Below, piece by piece: positions 1 to 6,334 of a DNA stretch of 8,815 nt. Every line of letters starts with the position of its first letter. The first letter of the stretch is position 1. Location: positions 1-8,815 of the forward strand of contig DMKB01000134.1 in NCBI GenBank assembly GCA_003454665.1, in the 5' to 3' direction. A program made the translations under genes and the position numbers. The notes below the pieces were generated by a model, which was given only the letters and a program-made list of their open reading frames with translations, ran no database searches and was not told the DNA's origin. Source of the stretch: Nitrospiraceae bacterium (GTDB taxonomy: Bacteria > Nitrospirota > UBA9217).

Positions 1-1
1 C

Positions 2-808
2 GGCGGAGGAGAGCCGCTGCTTCACCCGGAACTGCCGGAAATCGTCCGTGCCCTTTCGAAAAATCATTTCCCCGTGATGATCTGCAATGGATGGTATGTT
101 ACGCCTGAACGCGCGCGAGAGCTGTTCAGGGCCGGTCTTTACGAAATCAGCATCTCGCTGGATTATGCCGATCCCGCGAAGCACGACCAGCAACGCGGAA
201 CGCCTGGGGCATTTGAGCGTGCTGCGCAGGCCCTTGAGATTCTGCACAATAATAGAGCATATCCTCACCAACGTGTCCATATGATTTCTGTTGTAATGGA
301 GGACAATCTCGATGAAATAGAACCCCTCATAGGGCTGGCGCAGAAAATAGGGGTCACGTATCTCGTCACCCTCTACAGCCATGCCAGGGGCGCCAAGGCA
401 TCAAGAGCTCCCCGGAAGGACGTCAGCGCCCATCTCCTGGGGCTCAGGAAGAAGTATCCGAATTTCATCGGTCTACGCGGATACCTTTCGCGGTTTACCG
501 ACGCAACGAGCAATGGTGCAAAGGTTGTTCCCTGCTATGCCGGGAAAAATCTTTTTAATATCGATTGTCAGGGGAACGTGACGCGATGTATAGACCGTCT
601 CGATGATGTCGCAGGGAATATTCTGACCGATGATCTCGCCTCGATAGAGCGGTCGCTCGAGGATCAGTATGAAGCGAATGACTGCGGAGAATGCTGGACG
701 AGCTGCCGGGGAAACATCGAGACACTTTTGTACGGGCCGAAGCGTTTCACGAATCTTTTCGATAGCCACCTGGTGACGAAAAGCGTTCCGCTGGTGCGAA
801 GCAGCTAA
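2..808 (+). CDS. Radical SAM/SPASM-like protein, 5' end outside window
   Basis: The reading frame is open to the left edge and begins, as seen, with GGEPLLHPEL. This is the GGEP motif that binds the amino group of S-adenosylmethionine in radical SAM enzymes. The CxxxCxxC motif for the catalytic 4Fe-4S cluster should therefore lie just outside the window, with roughly the first 90-100 residues missing. The GTG at 74 is internal and not a real start. Further family landmarks are NGW and SISLDYADPAKHD followed by RGTPGAFERA. The C-terminal part carries an auxiliary-cluster region: visible residues C178, C189 and C196 (Cx12Gx4C for 178-196) and then C228-x2-C231-x3-C235. That resembles a reduced SPASM or twitch domain. 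Such domains are common in enzymes that modify peptides or proteins, but the substrate here is unknown. The gene is 42 bases upstream of a second radical SAM gene, probably in the same operon. Confidence 0.9.
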   Translation, partial: GGGEPLLHPELPEIVRALSKNHFPVMICNGWYVTPERARELFRAGLYEISISLDYADPAKHDQQRGTPGAFERAAQALEILHNNRAYPHQRVHMISVVMEDNLDEIEPLIGLAQKIGVTYLVTLYSHARGAKASRAPRKDVSAHLLGLRKKYPNFIGLRGYLSRFTDATSNGAKVVPCYAGKNLFNIDCQGNVTRCIDRLDDVAGNILTDDLASIERSLEDQYEANDCGECWTSCRGNIETLLYGPKRFTNLFDSHLVTKSVPLVRSS

Positions 809-850
809 GCTGGCCTCACACCGGAACGAGGCAACGGACCGAGGAATTCA

Positions 851-1930
851 ATGAACCCCGCACTCAAATATCTTTATCACAAGGTCATTGACAGCCCGAA
901 GCGCTGGCGCCCCTTTCTCGCAGTTTACTATCTTACGTACCAATGCGATTTCCGGTGTCCCTATTGCAGCAACGGCTTCGGCAAACCGTATCATCATCTG
1001 TCGCAGGAAGTCCTGCCCGCTGGTGCCGTAAGCGAAATCCTTACCCGTATCCGCCGCTCCTGTGATTATATCGTGATTACGGGAGGAGAACCGCTGAAAT
1101 ACCCGGATTTCGGCGAGGTGATGAGGCAAGTCAAAGAGCTCAGGTTCAGGGATGTTGCCCTGAATACGAATGGTTATGATGTTGAACGTTATCTTCCTCA
1201 GATCGCTGACTCCGTCCATACCTTGATCTTCAGTCTCGACACTCTTGATGAGGGCAAGGCCGATCAATGGTTCGGTATTGGCAGAGGTGCTTTCAGAAAA
1301 ATATGTTCGAATATCATGCAGGCAGCAAGGCTACCCAGAAAAAAATACCGTATAGTGCTCTCGAGTGTGGTTACGCCCCGGAACATCCCGGACCTTTACG
1401 CAGTCTATGACTTTGCGCAAATAAACGGGTTTACCTTTGCCGCGTGCCCCGAGCTCAGAGGTGTCAAGCCGCCGCCTGAATTGCCCGGCAATGGCGCCTA
1501 TAAGGACTTTTTCGATTTTCTGGTTTCCGAGAAGAAGAAAGGGAGGGCCATTCACGGCACCATGCCCTATCTGCGTCACATGAGAGATTTTATCAGGTTT
1601 TCGTGCCGGCCCTTTACCATGCTGGTCGTCGATCCATTGGGACAGGTCTTTTATCCCTGTCTTGAGATCGGGCATGTGGCGGGCAATATCCTCGAATGTG
1701 AAGACCTCCATGCGCTGCGCGAACATGGCCGGAAATACTTCGGCCCTCAGCTGGAATGTGATACCCGATGTCATTCGGCATGCGCACTCGGATTCTCGCT
1801 GATCTTGCATCATCCCTTATCACTGGCTCAGGAGTTGTTTCTTATGTCCAAGAACTCAGTAACGAGAAGATGTATTGACGCAAGAATTGTTAGGCGGGAA
1901 TTTTCCGAAGGAAAGGGCGCTCAGTCATGA
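851..1930 (+). CDS. Radical SAM protein with Cys-rich C-terminal domain
   Basis: Complete 359-residue radical SAM enzyme. C32-x3-C36-x2-C39 (CDFRCPYC) should hold the SAM-binding 4Fe-4S cluster. GGEP at 78-81 contacts the SAM methionine, and NTNGYD and SLD (128-130) are further barrel landmarks. The C-terminal region has C252-x11-G-x5-C270, then C303-x3-C307-x3-C311, a SPASM-like arrangement that could carry one auxiliary Fe-S cluster. The spacing differs from the canonical Gx4C and Cx2Cx5Cx3C pattern. The ATG at 851 is preceded by GAGG at a suitable distance (cgaggaattca), which supports this start. It follows another radical SAM gene and overlaps the next gene by ATGA, so translational coupling to the membrane protein is likely. 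The reaction and substrate cannot be named. No precursor-peptide ORF is visible between the genes. Confidence 0.92.
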   Translation: MNPALKYLYHKVIDSPKRWRPFLAVYYLTYQCDFRCPYCSNGFGKPYHHLSQEVLPAGAVSEILTRIRRSCDYIVITGGEPLKYPDFGEVMRQVKELRFRDVALNTNGYDVERYLPQIADSVHTLIFSLDTLDEGKADQWFGIGRGAFRKICSNIMQAARLPRKKYRIVLSSVVTPRNIPDLYAVYDFAQINGFTFAACPELRGVKPPPELPGNGAYKDFFDFLVSEKKKGRAIHGTMPYLRHMRDFIRFSCRPFTMLVVDPLGQVFYPCLEIGHVAGNILECEDLHALREHGRKYFGPQLECDTRCHSACALGFSLILHHPLSLAQELFLMSKNSVTRRCIDARIVRREFSEGKGAQS

Positions 1931-2883
1931 ATCATAAGCAATATCATCGTATTGTTTTGATAGTTATGCTGGTGGGTCTGGTCCTCGGGCCGTTCGTCAT
2001 AAATGCGATAGGCCCGACCTCAGCCGGCAATGAAGATCTCACGCCAATAAATCTAACCTTAATTGAGCAAATCGTGATTACCGCCGCCGCCTTTGTCGTG
2101 AAGCCCCTCTACCAAATTATTTCATTGGCCATCGTCATTTTGCTTTGGAAGCGCACTGATCCGGACCTCGCAGCCATCAGGCGTGCGATGCTGGCGTTTT
2201 TCATTGGGGAAAATGCATGCGCCTTGAATTACCTCGTCTTTCATGAGGGTAGTCTGCTTTTGGAATTTATCCATACCTATGGCATGGTCGTCTGCTTTGG
2301 TCTCGTCGTTTATGCCCTGATGGAAGCGTTCGATAATCGGGTCTTCAATTTCTCTCAGGGGGAAAAGAAATGCGTTTTGCTACCGCTGTGCGGGAGATGT
2401 TATAAATACAGCGAAGTACGATGCAATTTAAGATATATCTTCCTGATGGTCGTTCCCGTGACTGCCGCAATAGCCCTAGTACCTCTCACTGCTTCCCTGG
2501 GAAACAAACTGTATGCCGGAAATGTGTTCGGCAACGCCGTCGTGTTCGGACACCCTCTCCTCTATCAGTTTTTGGAGGTTCGATTGTATCCCTGGGCTTC
2601 TCTGCCTTTTTTTGCCTTGTCCTTTTTGCTCCTCCTGCTATCCAAAGAAAGCGGCTTTGGGGCTTCAAAAATATTTTACGCAATGGGTGTCGGCCTTTTG
2701 GGTTTCAGTCTGATGAGGTTCTTTTTCTATTGGGGGTATCAGAAAAACCCCTTGTGGGCGGATCGCTGGGAGGAAATAACCGAATTTCTTTTCATTGCCG
2801 TTGTTTTTTGGATAGTTCTCAGAGTTCGAGCCGTTTCTCAACAGCTCGAACCGAAACGCGGGTACTCATCAGCAGGCTCATGA
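1927..2883 (+). CDS. Polytopic membrane protein with cytoplasmic Cys loop, family not recognised
   Basis: A 318-residue integral membrane protein of no family I recognise. About eight hydrophobic helices are visible, near residues 8-28, 49-74, 86-105, 111-134, 169-190, 223-239, 248-270 and 286-300. Positive charge is concentrated in the N-terminus (MNHKQYHR), the 75-86 loop, the 136-169 loop and the C-terminal tail (RVRAVSQQLEPKR). By the positive-inside rule both ends and these loops are cytoplasmic. The 136-169 loop contains C149, C155, C158 and C166 (core LPLCGRCYKY), a CxxC-containing cluster that could bind zinc or an Fe-S centre. The start codon overlaps the stop of the upstream radical SAM gene (ATGA), so the two products are probably made together and may act together, with the Cys loop facing the cytosol where the enzymes are. 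Function is unknown. It could be an electron-transfer partner, a transporter, or an enzyme acting on a lipid or membrane substrate. Confidence 0.85.
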   Translation: MNHKQYHRIVLIVMLVGLVLGPFVINAIGPTSAGNEDLTPINLTLIEQIVITAAAFVVKPLYQIISLAIVILLWKRTDPDLAAIRRAMLAFFIGENACALNYLVFHEGSLLLEFIHTYGMVVCFGLVVYALMEAFDNRVFNFSQGEKKCVLLPLCGRCYKYSEVRCNLRYIFLMVVPVTAAIALVPLTASLGNKLYAGNVFGNAVVFGHPLLYQFLEVRLYPWASLPFFALSFLLLLLSKESGFGASKIFYAMGVGLLGFSLMRFFFYWGYQKNPLWADRWEEITEFLFIAVVFWIVLRVRAVSQQLEPKRGYSSAGS

Positions 2884-2956
2884 TGACCGCAATACTTTTT
2901 CGCGTGTAGAGCGACTTGCCGCAGGGGCTCAGTGCGTGTGGGGTGTTGTTGTTTCG

Positions 2957-3358
2957 TCAATCGTTCGTCTTCTCCGTGTCCCCGCCGACTTCCTGGTTGA
3001 GTTGATTGGCTGCCGTCATGCCTACTTCCTGAAGCATCCGTTTCATGGTGTCCTGGACAACCTCCGGGGATATTGACAGGCTTTTGGCGAGCTCGTCAAG
3101 GGACATGCCCTTCGCGAAGTGGAGCTCGGCAATGAGAATCTTGAGAAAATCCGCTTCGATGATTTTCTGCAGTTCCTTATCCTCGAGCGATACGCCTTCG
3201 TAAATCTCCTTCAGGGCCTTGCCTTGTTTGACGCCTTCGCGGTACTGCTCAACTGTTTCGTTATAGATTTTGTCTTCTTCAGGAGTGAATTCCTTGAATG
3301 CAAATTCAGGCATTTCCGCCTTCTGCTCAACCGGTTTTGTCTCTTTCTTCTTTTTCAT
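2957..3358 (-). CDS. Small HTH-like conserved hypothetical protein
   Basis: A 133-residue soluble protein with a Lys/Glu-rich N-terminus (MKKKKETKPV) and a mainly helical, charged body. Residues about 84-110 (GMSLDELAKSLSISPEVV and on) read like a helix-turn-helix: a helix with DELAKSL, a turn at SISP, then a recognition-type helix. Residues 25-80 look like one or two amphipathic helices. I do not recognise a named family. A small DNA-binding or adaptor protein is possible, and the HTH could also be a structural look-alike. The start is well supported: AGAGGA lies about 8 bases before the ATG. It follows the FTR-like gene on the same strand after a 111-base gap holding an AT-rich repeat, so it is probably not tightly coupled to it. 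It converges with the membrane protein gene. Confidence 0.75.
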   Translation of the reverse strand: MKKKKETKPVEQKAEMPEFAFKEFTPEEDKIYNETVEQYREGVKQGKALKEIYEGVSLEDKELQKIIEADFLKILIAELHFAKGMSLDELAKSLSISPEVVQDTMKRMLQEVGMTAANQLNQEVGGDTEKTND

Positions 3359-3469
3359 GAGTATTTTCCTCTAAGTTTCAATAGCGAATATGAGATCAAT
3401 GCACTATTTTTGAATTTTGGATTTGGATATTACTTGGGGATTAGTCATTTGGGATTTCCTGCCCATTGT
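3359..3469. repeat. Intergenic gap with AT-rich degenerate TTTGG repeat
   Basis: This 111-base gap contains a low-complexity tract (about 3405-3460) of short units such as TTTTGGATTTGG and ATTTGGGATTT. The exact 11-mer ATTTGGGATTT at 3447-3457 recurs inverted at 8566-8576, in another gap with the same unit style. The tract is non-coding; ORFs read through it give only biased, repetitive peptides. No clear terminator hairpin or sigma-70 promoter was found here. Confidence 0.5.
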
Positions 3470-3802
3470 TCATAGATTGCTCTTCTCCGGTGGTCTTCGT
3501 TCCGGTACGACCTGATGGGGTGTCTTCCCCTCGTTCCACTCTTGTGATACATACAATTCACAGTAACAGCTTCCGTACTCCTCGATATCAGGATCACGGT
3601 ACACGCAGGGGCAGACGATGTCCTTGTCTTTCGGCTCGACACCGGACGCAAGCCTGCAGGGGCAGGAACGGTAACCGTAGCGCTCCTCGTTCGTGAGCAG
3701 TCCCCTCATGATGTCCATGACAAATTCACGGTTATTATTTAACCGTATGCCCTGTGATTCGGCGTATTTTGCAAGGATATCGTATAGTTCTTCCGGCATC
3801 AT
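3470..3802 (-). CDS. Ferredoxin-thioredoxin reductase catalytic-subunit-like protein
   Basis: A 110-residue protein with the FTR beta-chain cysteine pattern: C47-P-C49, C64-P-C66 and C79-Y-C81. In the cyanobacterial/plant enzyme the equivalent pairs give four ligands of a 4Fe-4S cluster plus a redox-active disulfide. By that alignment C47, C64, C66 and C79 would ligate the cluster and C49-C81 would form the disulfide. The enzyme takes electrons one at a time from ferredoxin and reduces a disulfide partner in the cytoplasm. The canonical CHC motif is CYC here, and the spacer between the second and third pairs is a few residues longer. Both suggest the stand-alone bacterial/archaeal branch rather than the photosynthetic one. 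No variable (alpha) subunit gene is nearby. Its ATG overlaps the stop of the upstream glutaredoxin gene (ATGA), so that glutaredoxin is the obvious partner. A second ATG follows directly, so the start could be three bases later. Confidence 0.9.
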   Translation of the reverse strand: MMPEELYDILAKYAESQGIRLNNNREFVMDIMRGLLTNEERYGYRSCPCRLASGVEPKDKDIVCPCVYRDPDIEEYGSCYCELYVSQEWNEGKTPHQVVPERRPPEKSNL

Positions 3803-4062
3803 GGGAGTTTCAGCGCCTCCCGTATTTTCGCTTCCTGAAAGCCGACGATAACGGTGTCTCCGATGACGATGGTCGGAAAGCTGCAGCGGGGGTTGAATTT
3901 TCTCACTTCATCGAGAATGTCTTCCCGTTCCTTCCCGGACAGGAGGTCGACATCCACGATATCGACGACAATTTTGCATTCCTCGAAAAACTGTTTCGTG
4001 CGCCTGCAGTGTGAACAGGTGCTGAGCGCATACAGTTTTACCGGCTGATTTTCCTCTGCCAC
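3799..4062 (-). CDS. Glutaredoxin-like thiol-disulfide protein
   Basis: An 87-residue thioredoxin-fold protein. From the chosen start it has a first strand (VKLYALST), the active-site motif C16-S-H-C19, a conserved cis-proline region F62-P63-T64 followed by IVIGD, and a GF near 74-75. All are typical of short glutaredoxin/NrdH-like proteins. Extra cysteines are at 29 and 60. The start is GTG at 4062 because the mRNA-sense AGAGG lies five bases before it. An in-frame GTG at 4068 would add two residues but has no properly spaced ribosome-binding site. It overlaps the FTR-like gene by ATGA, which implies a ferredoxin-FTR-glutaredoxin relay that reduces protein disulfides without NADPH. The likely electron acceptor is unknown. 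Confidence 0.9.
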   Translation of the reverse strand: MAEENQPVKLYALSTCSHCRRTKQFFEECKIVVDIVDVDLLSGKEREDILDEVRKFNPRCSFPTIVIGDTVIVGFQEAKIREALKLP

Positions 4063-4090
4063 GGTCACCTCTCTGGCTCAATATTGCCAC

Positions 4091-4119
4091 AGTATACCAT
4101 GGCATGGAACGTGATGCAA
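4091..4119 (-). promoter_or_regulatory. Candidate sigma-70 promoter for the glutaredoxin-FTR pair
   Basis: Read on the minus strand, a -35-like TTGCAT (4119-4114) and a -10-like TATACT (4096-4091) are separated by 17 bases. Transcription would begin about 4084, leaving a short leader containing the AGAGG site for the GTG at 4062. The -10 is good (five of six); the -35 shares only TTG with consensus. Confidence 0.45.
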
Positions 4120-4155
4120 ATGGTTCTCGGGGCCGTTCCGGCAGCTACCGGTCGC

Positions 4156-4185
4156 TTGACATCCGCCTCCGTTGGTGCGAAAATT
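4156..4185 (+). promoter_or_regulatory. Weak candidate promoter for the Slp-family gene
   Basis: A perfect -35 hexamer TTGACA (4156-4161) is followed 17-18 bases later by a poor -10-like sequence (gaaaat/aaaatt, 4179-4185). If used, transcription would start at or very near the ATG at 4191, giving an almost leaderless message. That fits the lack of a Shine-Dalgarno sequence before this ATG. Confidence 0.25.
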
Positions 4186-4190
4186 TAATC

Positions 4191-4748
4191 ATGAAAAGAA
4201 GGATGGTTCTCATCGTGTCTCTTGTGCTCCTTTCTTCCTGTGCCCCCGTATTGAGCAGGGATCACCTGAAACAGGGGGTGCGGGACATACCGCTTTCTGC
4301 TGTGAGGGAGGATCCCACCCGGTATACTGGCCGACTTTTTATCCTTGGCGGCCTCATCGTAGAGACACGGCTGACGGACAGGGGTTCCCTCATCGAGGCG
4401 GTTTCCGTCCCCGTCGGTTCATACGGACACCTGAAGTCCCGGGGCCGTTACGAGGGCCGGTTCCTCGCTCTCTATCCGAAGGCACAAGGTATACTCGATC
4501 CGCTGATTTACGGGAAGGGAAGGGAGATTACCCTTGCGGGTACCTTTCTCGAAGTGCGTAACGGGAAGATCGATGAGATGGAATATACCTACCCCGTGTT
4601 TACGATCGCGGAACTCTACCTCTGGGATGAGCCGAGGGCGTATTACGTTGTTCCCGCCTATCCGTGGTATTACGGATATCCCTACGGCGCGTATGATCCC
4701 TGGTACTACCGGGGGTGGAGATATTACCGGCCGCCACCGCCATGGTGA
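4191..4748 (+). CDS. Slp-family outer-membrane lipoprotein
   Basis: A 185-residue lipoprotein. It has a basic N-terminus (MKRR), a hydrophobic stretch and a lipobox LSSC with the lipidated cysteine at 17, so it should be exported, lipidated and anchored in a membrane, probably the outer one. The mature part (about 33-147) resembles the Slp (starvation-inducible lipoprotein) family: DPTRYTGRLFILGG, a strand ending in EAVSVPV, GRYEGRFLA, and LDPLIYGKGREITLAGTF. The C-terminal tail (148-185) is very rich in Tyr, Trp, Pro and Gly, ending in RPPPPW, which suggests an extended surface-exposed tail. The start at 4191 is chosen because it gives a proper signal peptide. Extending to 4104 would put a charged non-signal segment first. 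No good ribosome-binding site precedes 4191. Slp proteins respond to stress in enterics; the exact role is unknown here. The gene is divergent from the glutaredoxin gene. Confidence 0.85.
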   Translation: MKRRMVLIVSLVLLSSCAPVLSRDHLKQGVRDIPLSAVREDPTRYTGRLFILGGLIVETRLTDRGSLIEAVSVPVGSYGHLKSRGRYEGRFLALYPKAQGILDPLIYGKGREITLAGTFLEVRNGKIDEMEYTYPVFTIAELYLWDEPRAYYVVPAYPWYYGYPYGAYDPWYYRGWRYYRPPPPW

Positions 4749-4814
4749 GAAAGGAGCCGTGAAAGGAGATCCCGTCCCCCGGCCGTGGGGAATTATTGCC
4801 CGGCATAGTGCACC

Positions 4815-6134
4815 CTATGACACGATCAATTTGAACTTGCCCGTTCTTTCGTCTGCGCAGAGGTCGTTAAATTCCTTGATCGTAAACGTCACGGTATCCA
4901 TTTCTTTTTCTGCAAGGATTTCCCGCATACGCTTCTGTATATTCCGGGACGCTTCAGCCTTCTGTTCATCACGGATCCCCGGCTCAAAGCATGCCTTGAA
5001 CAGGAACGAAGTTTTATCAAGAAGCTGCATCTGGAATCGTCTCAGATGCTTAACGTGGAATTCATTGATGATGTGGGGACTGATAAAGTCCTCTATCCCA
5101 TGCCTGTTGAGAAACAGCGGCGCCTGCTCCATTCTTCCGACGATCTCCCGTACCATTGTATAGGGCAGAATTCCGACTTTATCCGGCAGAGGTCGTAAGA
5201 CGTCCTCCATTCTGTAGCGGATCAGGGGGAGCGTATAGTTGAACAGGTTTGTAACGCAGGTATGGTCGTCTCTGAAATTAAAGATGAGGTCGTCTTCGAA
5301 CACATACATGCCGCTGGCGCCGGGCTTGGCAACTCCCATAAACATGTGCTCTGTGCAGGAATACAGGTTTACCAGAGGCGTCTTGAAGGCTTTTTGAATA
5401 ATGGCCCCGTCGTCACCAGCCACTGGTTCACCGCTGCTTTCGAGAGACGTTGGGCTGATGGCGAGTTCGCCGCTTTCCTGCTTCCTGGCAAGAATGGTCA
5501 GGGCTGAGGGATAACCTGTGAGTATGTCGGGCTGAAATGCATTCAGTCCGTCAAGAACGGGTTGAAGGGGGCTGTTTATATCGAAAGCCGCTATGCGGTA
5601 CAGGAGTTTGAGAAGAGACCGCCGGCCGGTAGTAACAAACGAGATGCCGGCAAAATGCCCTTTCGTCGCGCCGAAGAAGGCGAGTTTTTTTCTCCTGAGT
5701 TTGAAATCATGTATCCTGAGAACATGGGCGAACCCCCGGGCCCAGTCTTGCCGAGAGTAGACAAAGTACCCTATCTCACCGGATGACCCTGAGGTATGCA
5801 GAATATAATATTTGCCGTCATACAGCGCAAGAGGATCTTTTGATGCGGCAAGGAAGTCTGCAATCGACCGTTTCGTCATGTGGGGAACGGTGATGATATG
5901 GTCAAAATTCTCCATGACGTCCCGTTTGGTAAGAACAGGAAAGTCCCCGGGTGTGCATGCGGTGATGTCAATGCTGTTTTTCTTGATGATGCGTGCGTAG
6001 TATGGTGACGTGCTGTTTGCGTGGGCAACGAGCTTGCGGAATTTCTTGAGGTTTCGCTCAGTGAGTGATTGGCGGGAACGTCGCTCATTCAGGATGTGCT
6101 CGAACCGTGTCTTCAGTAACGTGCGGATTTCCAT
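4815..6134 (-). CDS. PaaK/CapK-like AMP-forming ligase (adenylating enzyme)
   Basis: A 439-residue member of the phenylacetate-CoA ligase/CapK branch of the ANL adenylating superfamily. Visible motifs are the phosphate loop HTSGSSGEIGYF (113-124), YPSAL (208-212), SSGEP (233-237), the aromatic/TE motif YSCTEH (258-263), the ribose-binding YRMED (307-311), a GR hinge near 333-334, and a C-terminal TGKFK (431-435) that supplies the usual catalytic lysine. Length matches the family. It probably activates a carboxylic acid with ATP to an acyl adenylate and passes it to CoA or another thiol or amine; the substrate cannot be read from sequence. Members of this branch are often linked to aromatic acid metabolism or to surface-polysaccharide/lipid clusters. 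The start is well supported by AGGAGG three bases before the ATG. It lies 200 bases downstream of nadB on the same strand, too far for obvious coupling. Confidence 0.85.
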   Translation of the reverse strand: MEIRTLLKTRFEHILNERRSRQSLTERNLKKFRKLVAHANSTSPYYARIIKKNSIDITACTPGDFPVLTKRDVMENFDHIITVPHMTKRSIADFLAASKDPLALYDGKYYILHTSGSSGEIGYFVYSRQDWARGFAHVLRIHDFKLRRKKLAFFGATKGHFAGISFVTTGRRSLLKLLYRIAAFDINSPLQPVLDGLNAFQPDILTGYPSALTILARKQESGELAISPTSLESSGEPVAGDDGAIIQKAFKTPLVNLYSCTEHMFMGVAKPGASGMYVFEDDLIFNFRDDHTCVTNLFNYTLPLIRYRMEDVLRPLPDKVGILPYTMVREIVGRMEQAPLFLNRHGIEDFISPHIINEFHVKHLRRFQMQLLDKTSFLFKACFEPGIRDEQKAEASRNIQKRMREILAEKEMDTVTFTIKEFNDLCADERTGKFKLIVS

Positions 6135-6334
6135 GCCCCTCCTGCTCGTAGTAGCAGTAAACGCGAGTCTTGTTTCCTGTTCAGGTTTCGCTTAAAAGTG
6201 CCTCCCTGTAGTATCCTGCCTGCAGCCTTGAGGCCGTTCATCCTGTCAAAAAAGACCTGGTTTGTCTTTGTCCCAAATCTCCGTGACATGTCGAGGTCAG
6301 GATATGCAGATGCTGGAAATCATCGTGCAGGCGC
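6135..6334. other. nadB-ligase intergenic region, no convincing gene
   Basis: This 200-base gap between nadB and the ligase contains the ligase ribosome-binding site at its left end. I see no strong terminator or promoter. A 58-codon ORF on the minus strand (6289 to 6113) starts MSRRFGTKTN and runs 22 bases into the ligase gene. It has no ribosome-binding site and uses many rare-type codons (AGG, AGA, ATA, CTA), so it is probably not a gene. Confidence 0.5.

Noticed and set aside
809..850. Possible RiPP precursor peptide next to the radical SAM genes
   Set aside because: The gap is only 42 bases and contains no ORF with a start and ribosome-binding site apart from that of the next gene.
4104..4190. 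N-terminal extension of the Slp-family protein
   Set aside because: It would place a charged, Arg-rich segment before a good lipoprotein signal peptide.
4776..4790. CCCC/GGGG hairpin between the Slp gene and the ligase
   Set aside because: Only four base pairs with a seven-base loop and no T-tract on either strand; too weak to call a terminator.
4534..5163. Plus-strand ORF (209 codons) spanning the Slp tail and ligase 3' end
   Set aside because: It overlaps two genes with clear family motifs in other frames and has no motif or ribosome-binding site of its own.
6113..6289. 58-codon minus-strand ORF between nadB and the ligase
   Set aside because: No ribosome-binding site, rare-type codon use, very basic composition and overlap with the ligase start; probably chance.
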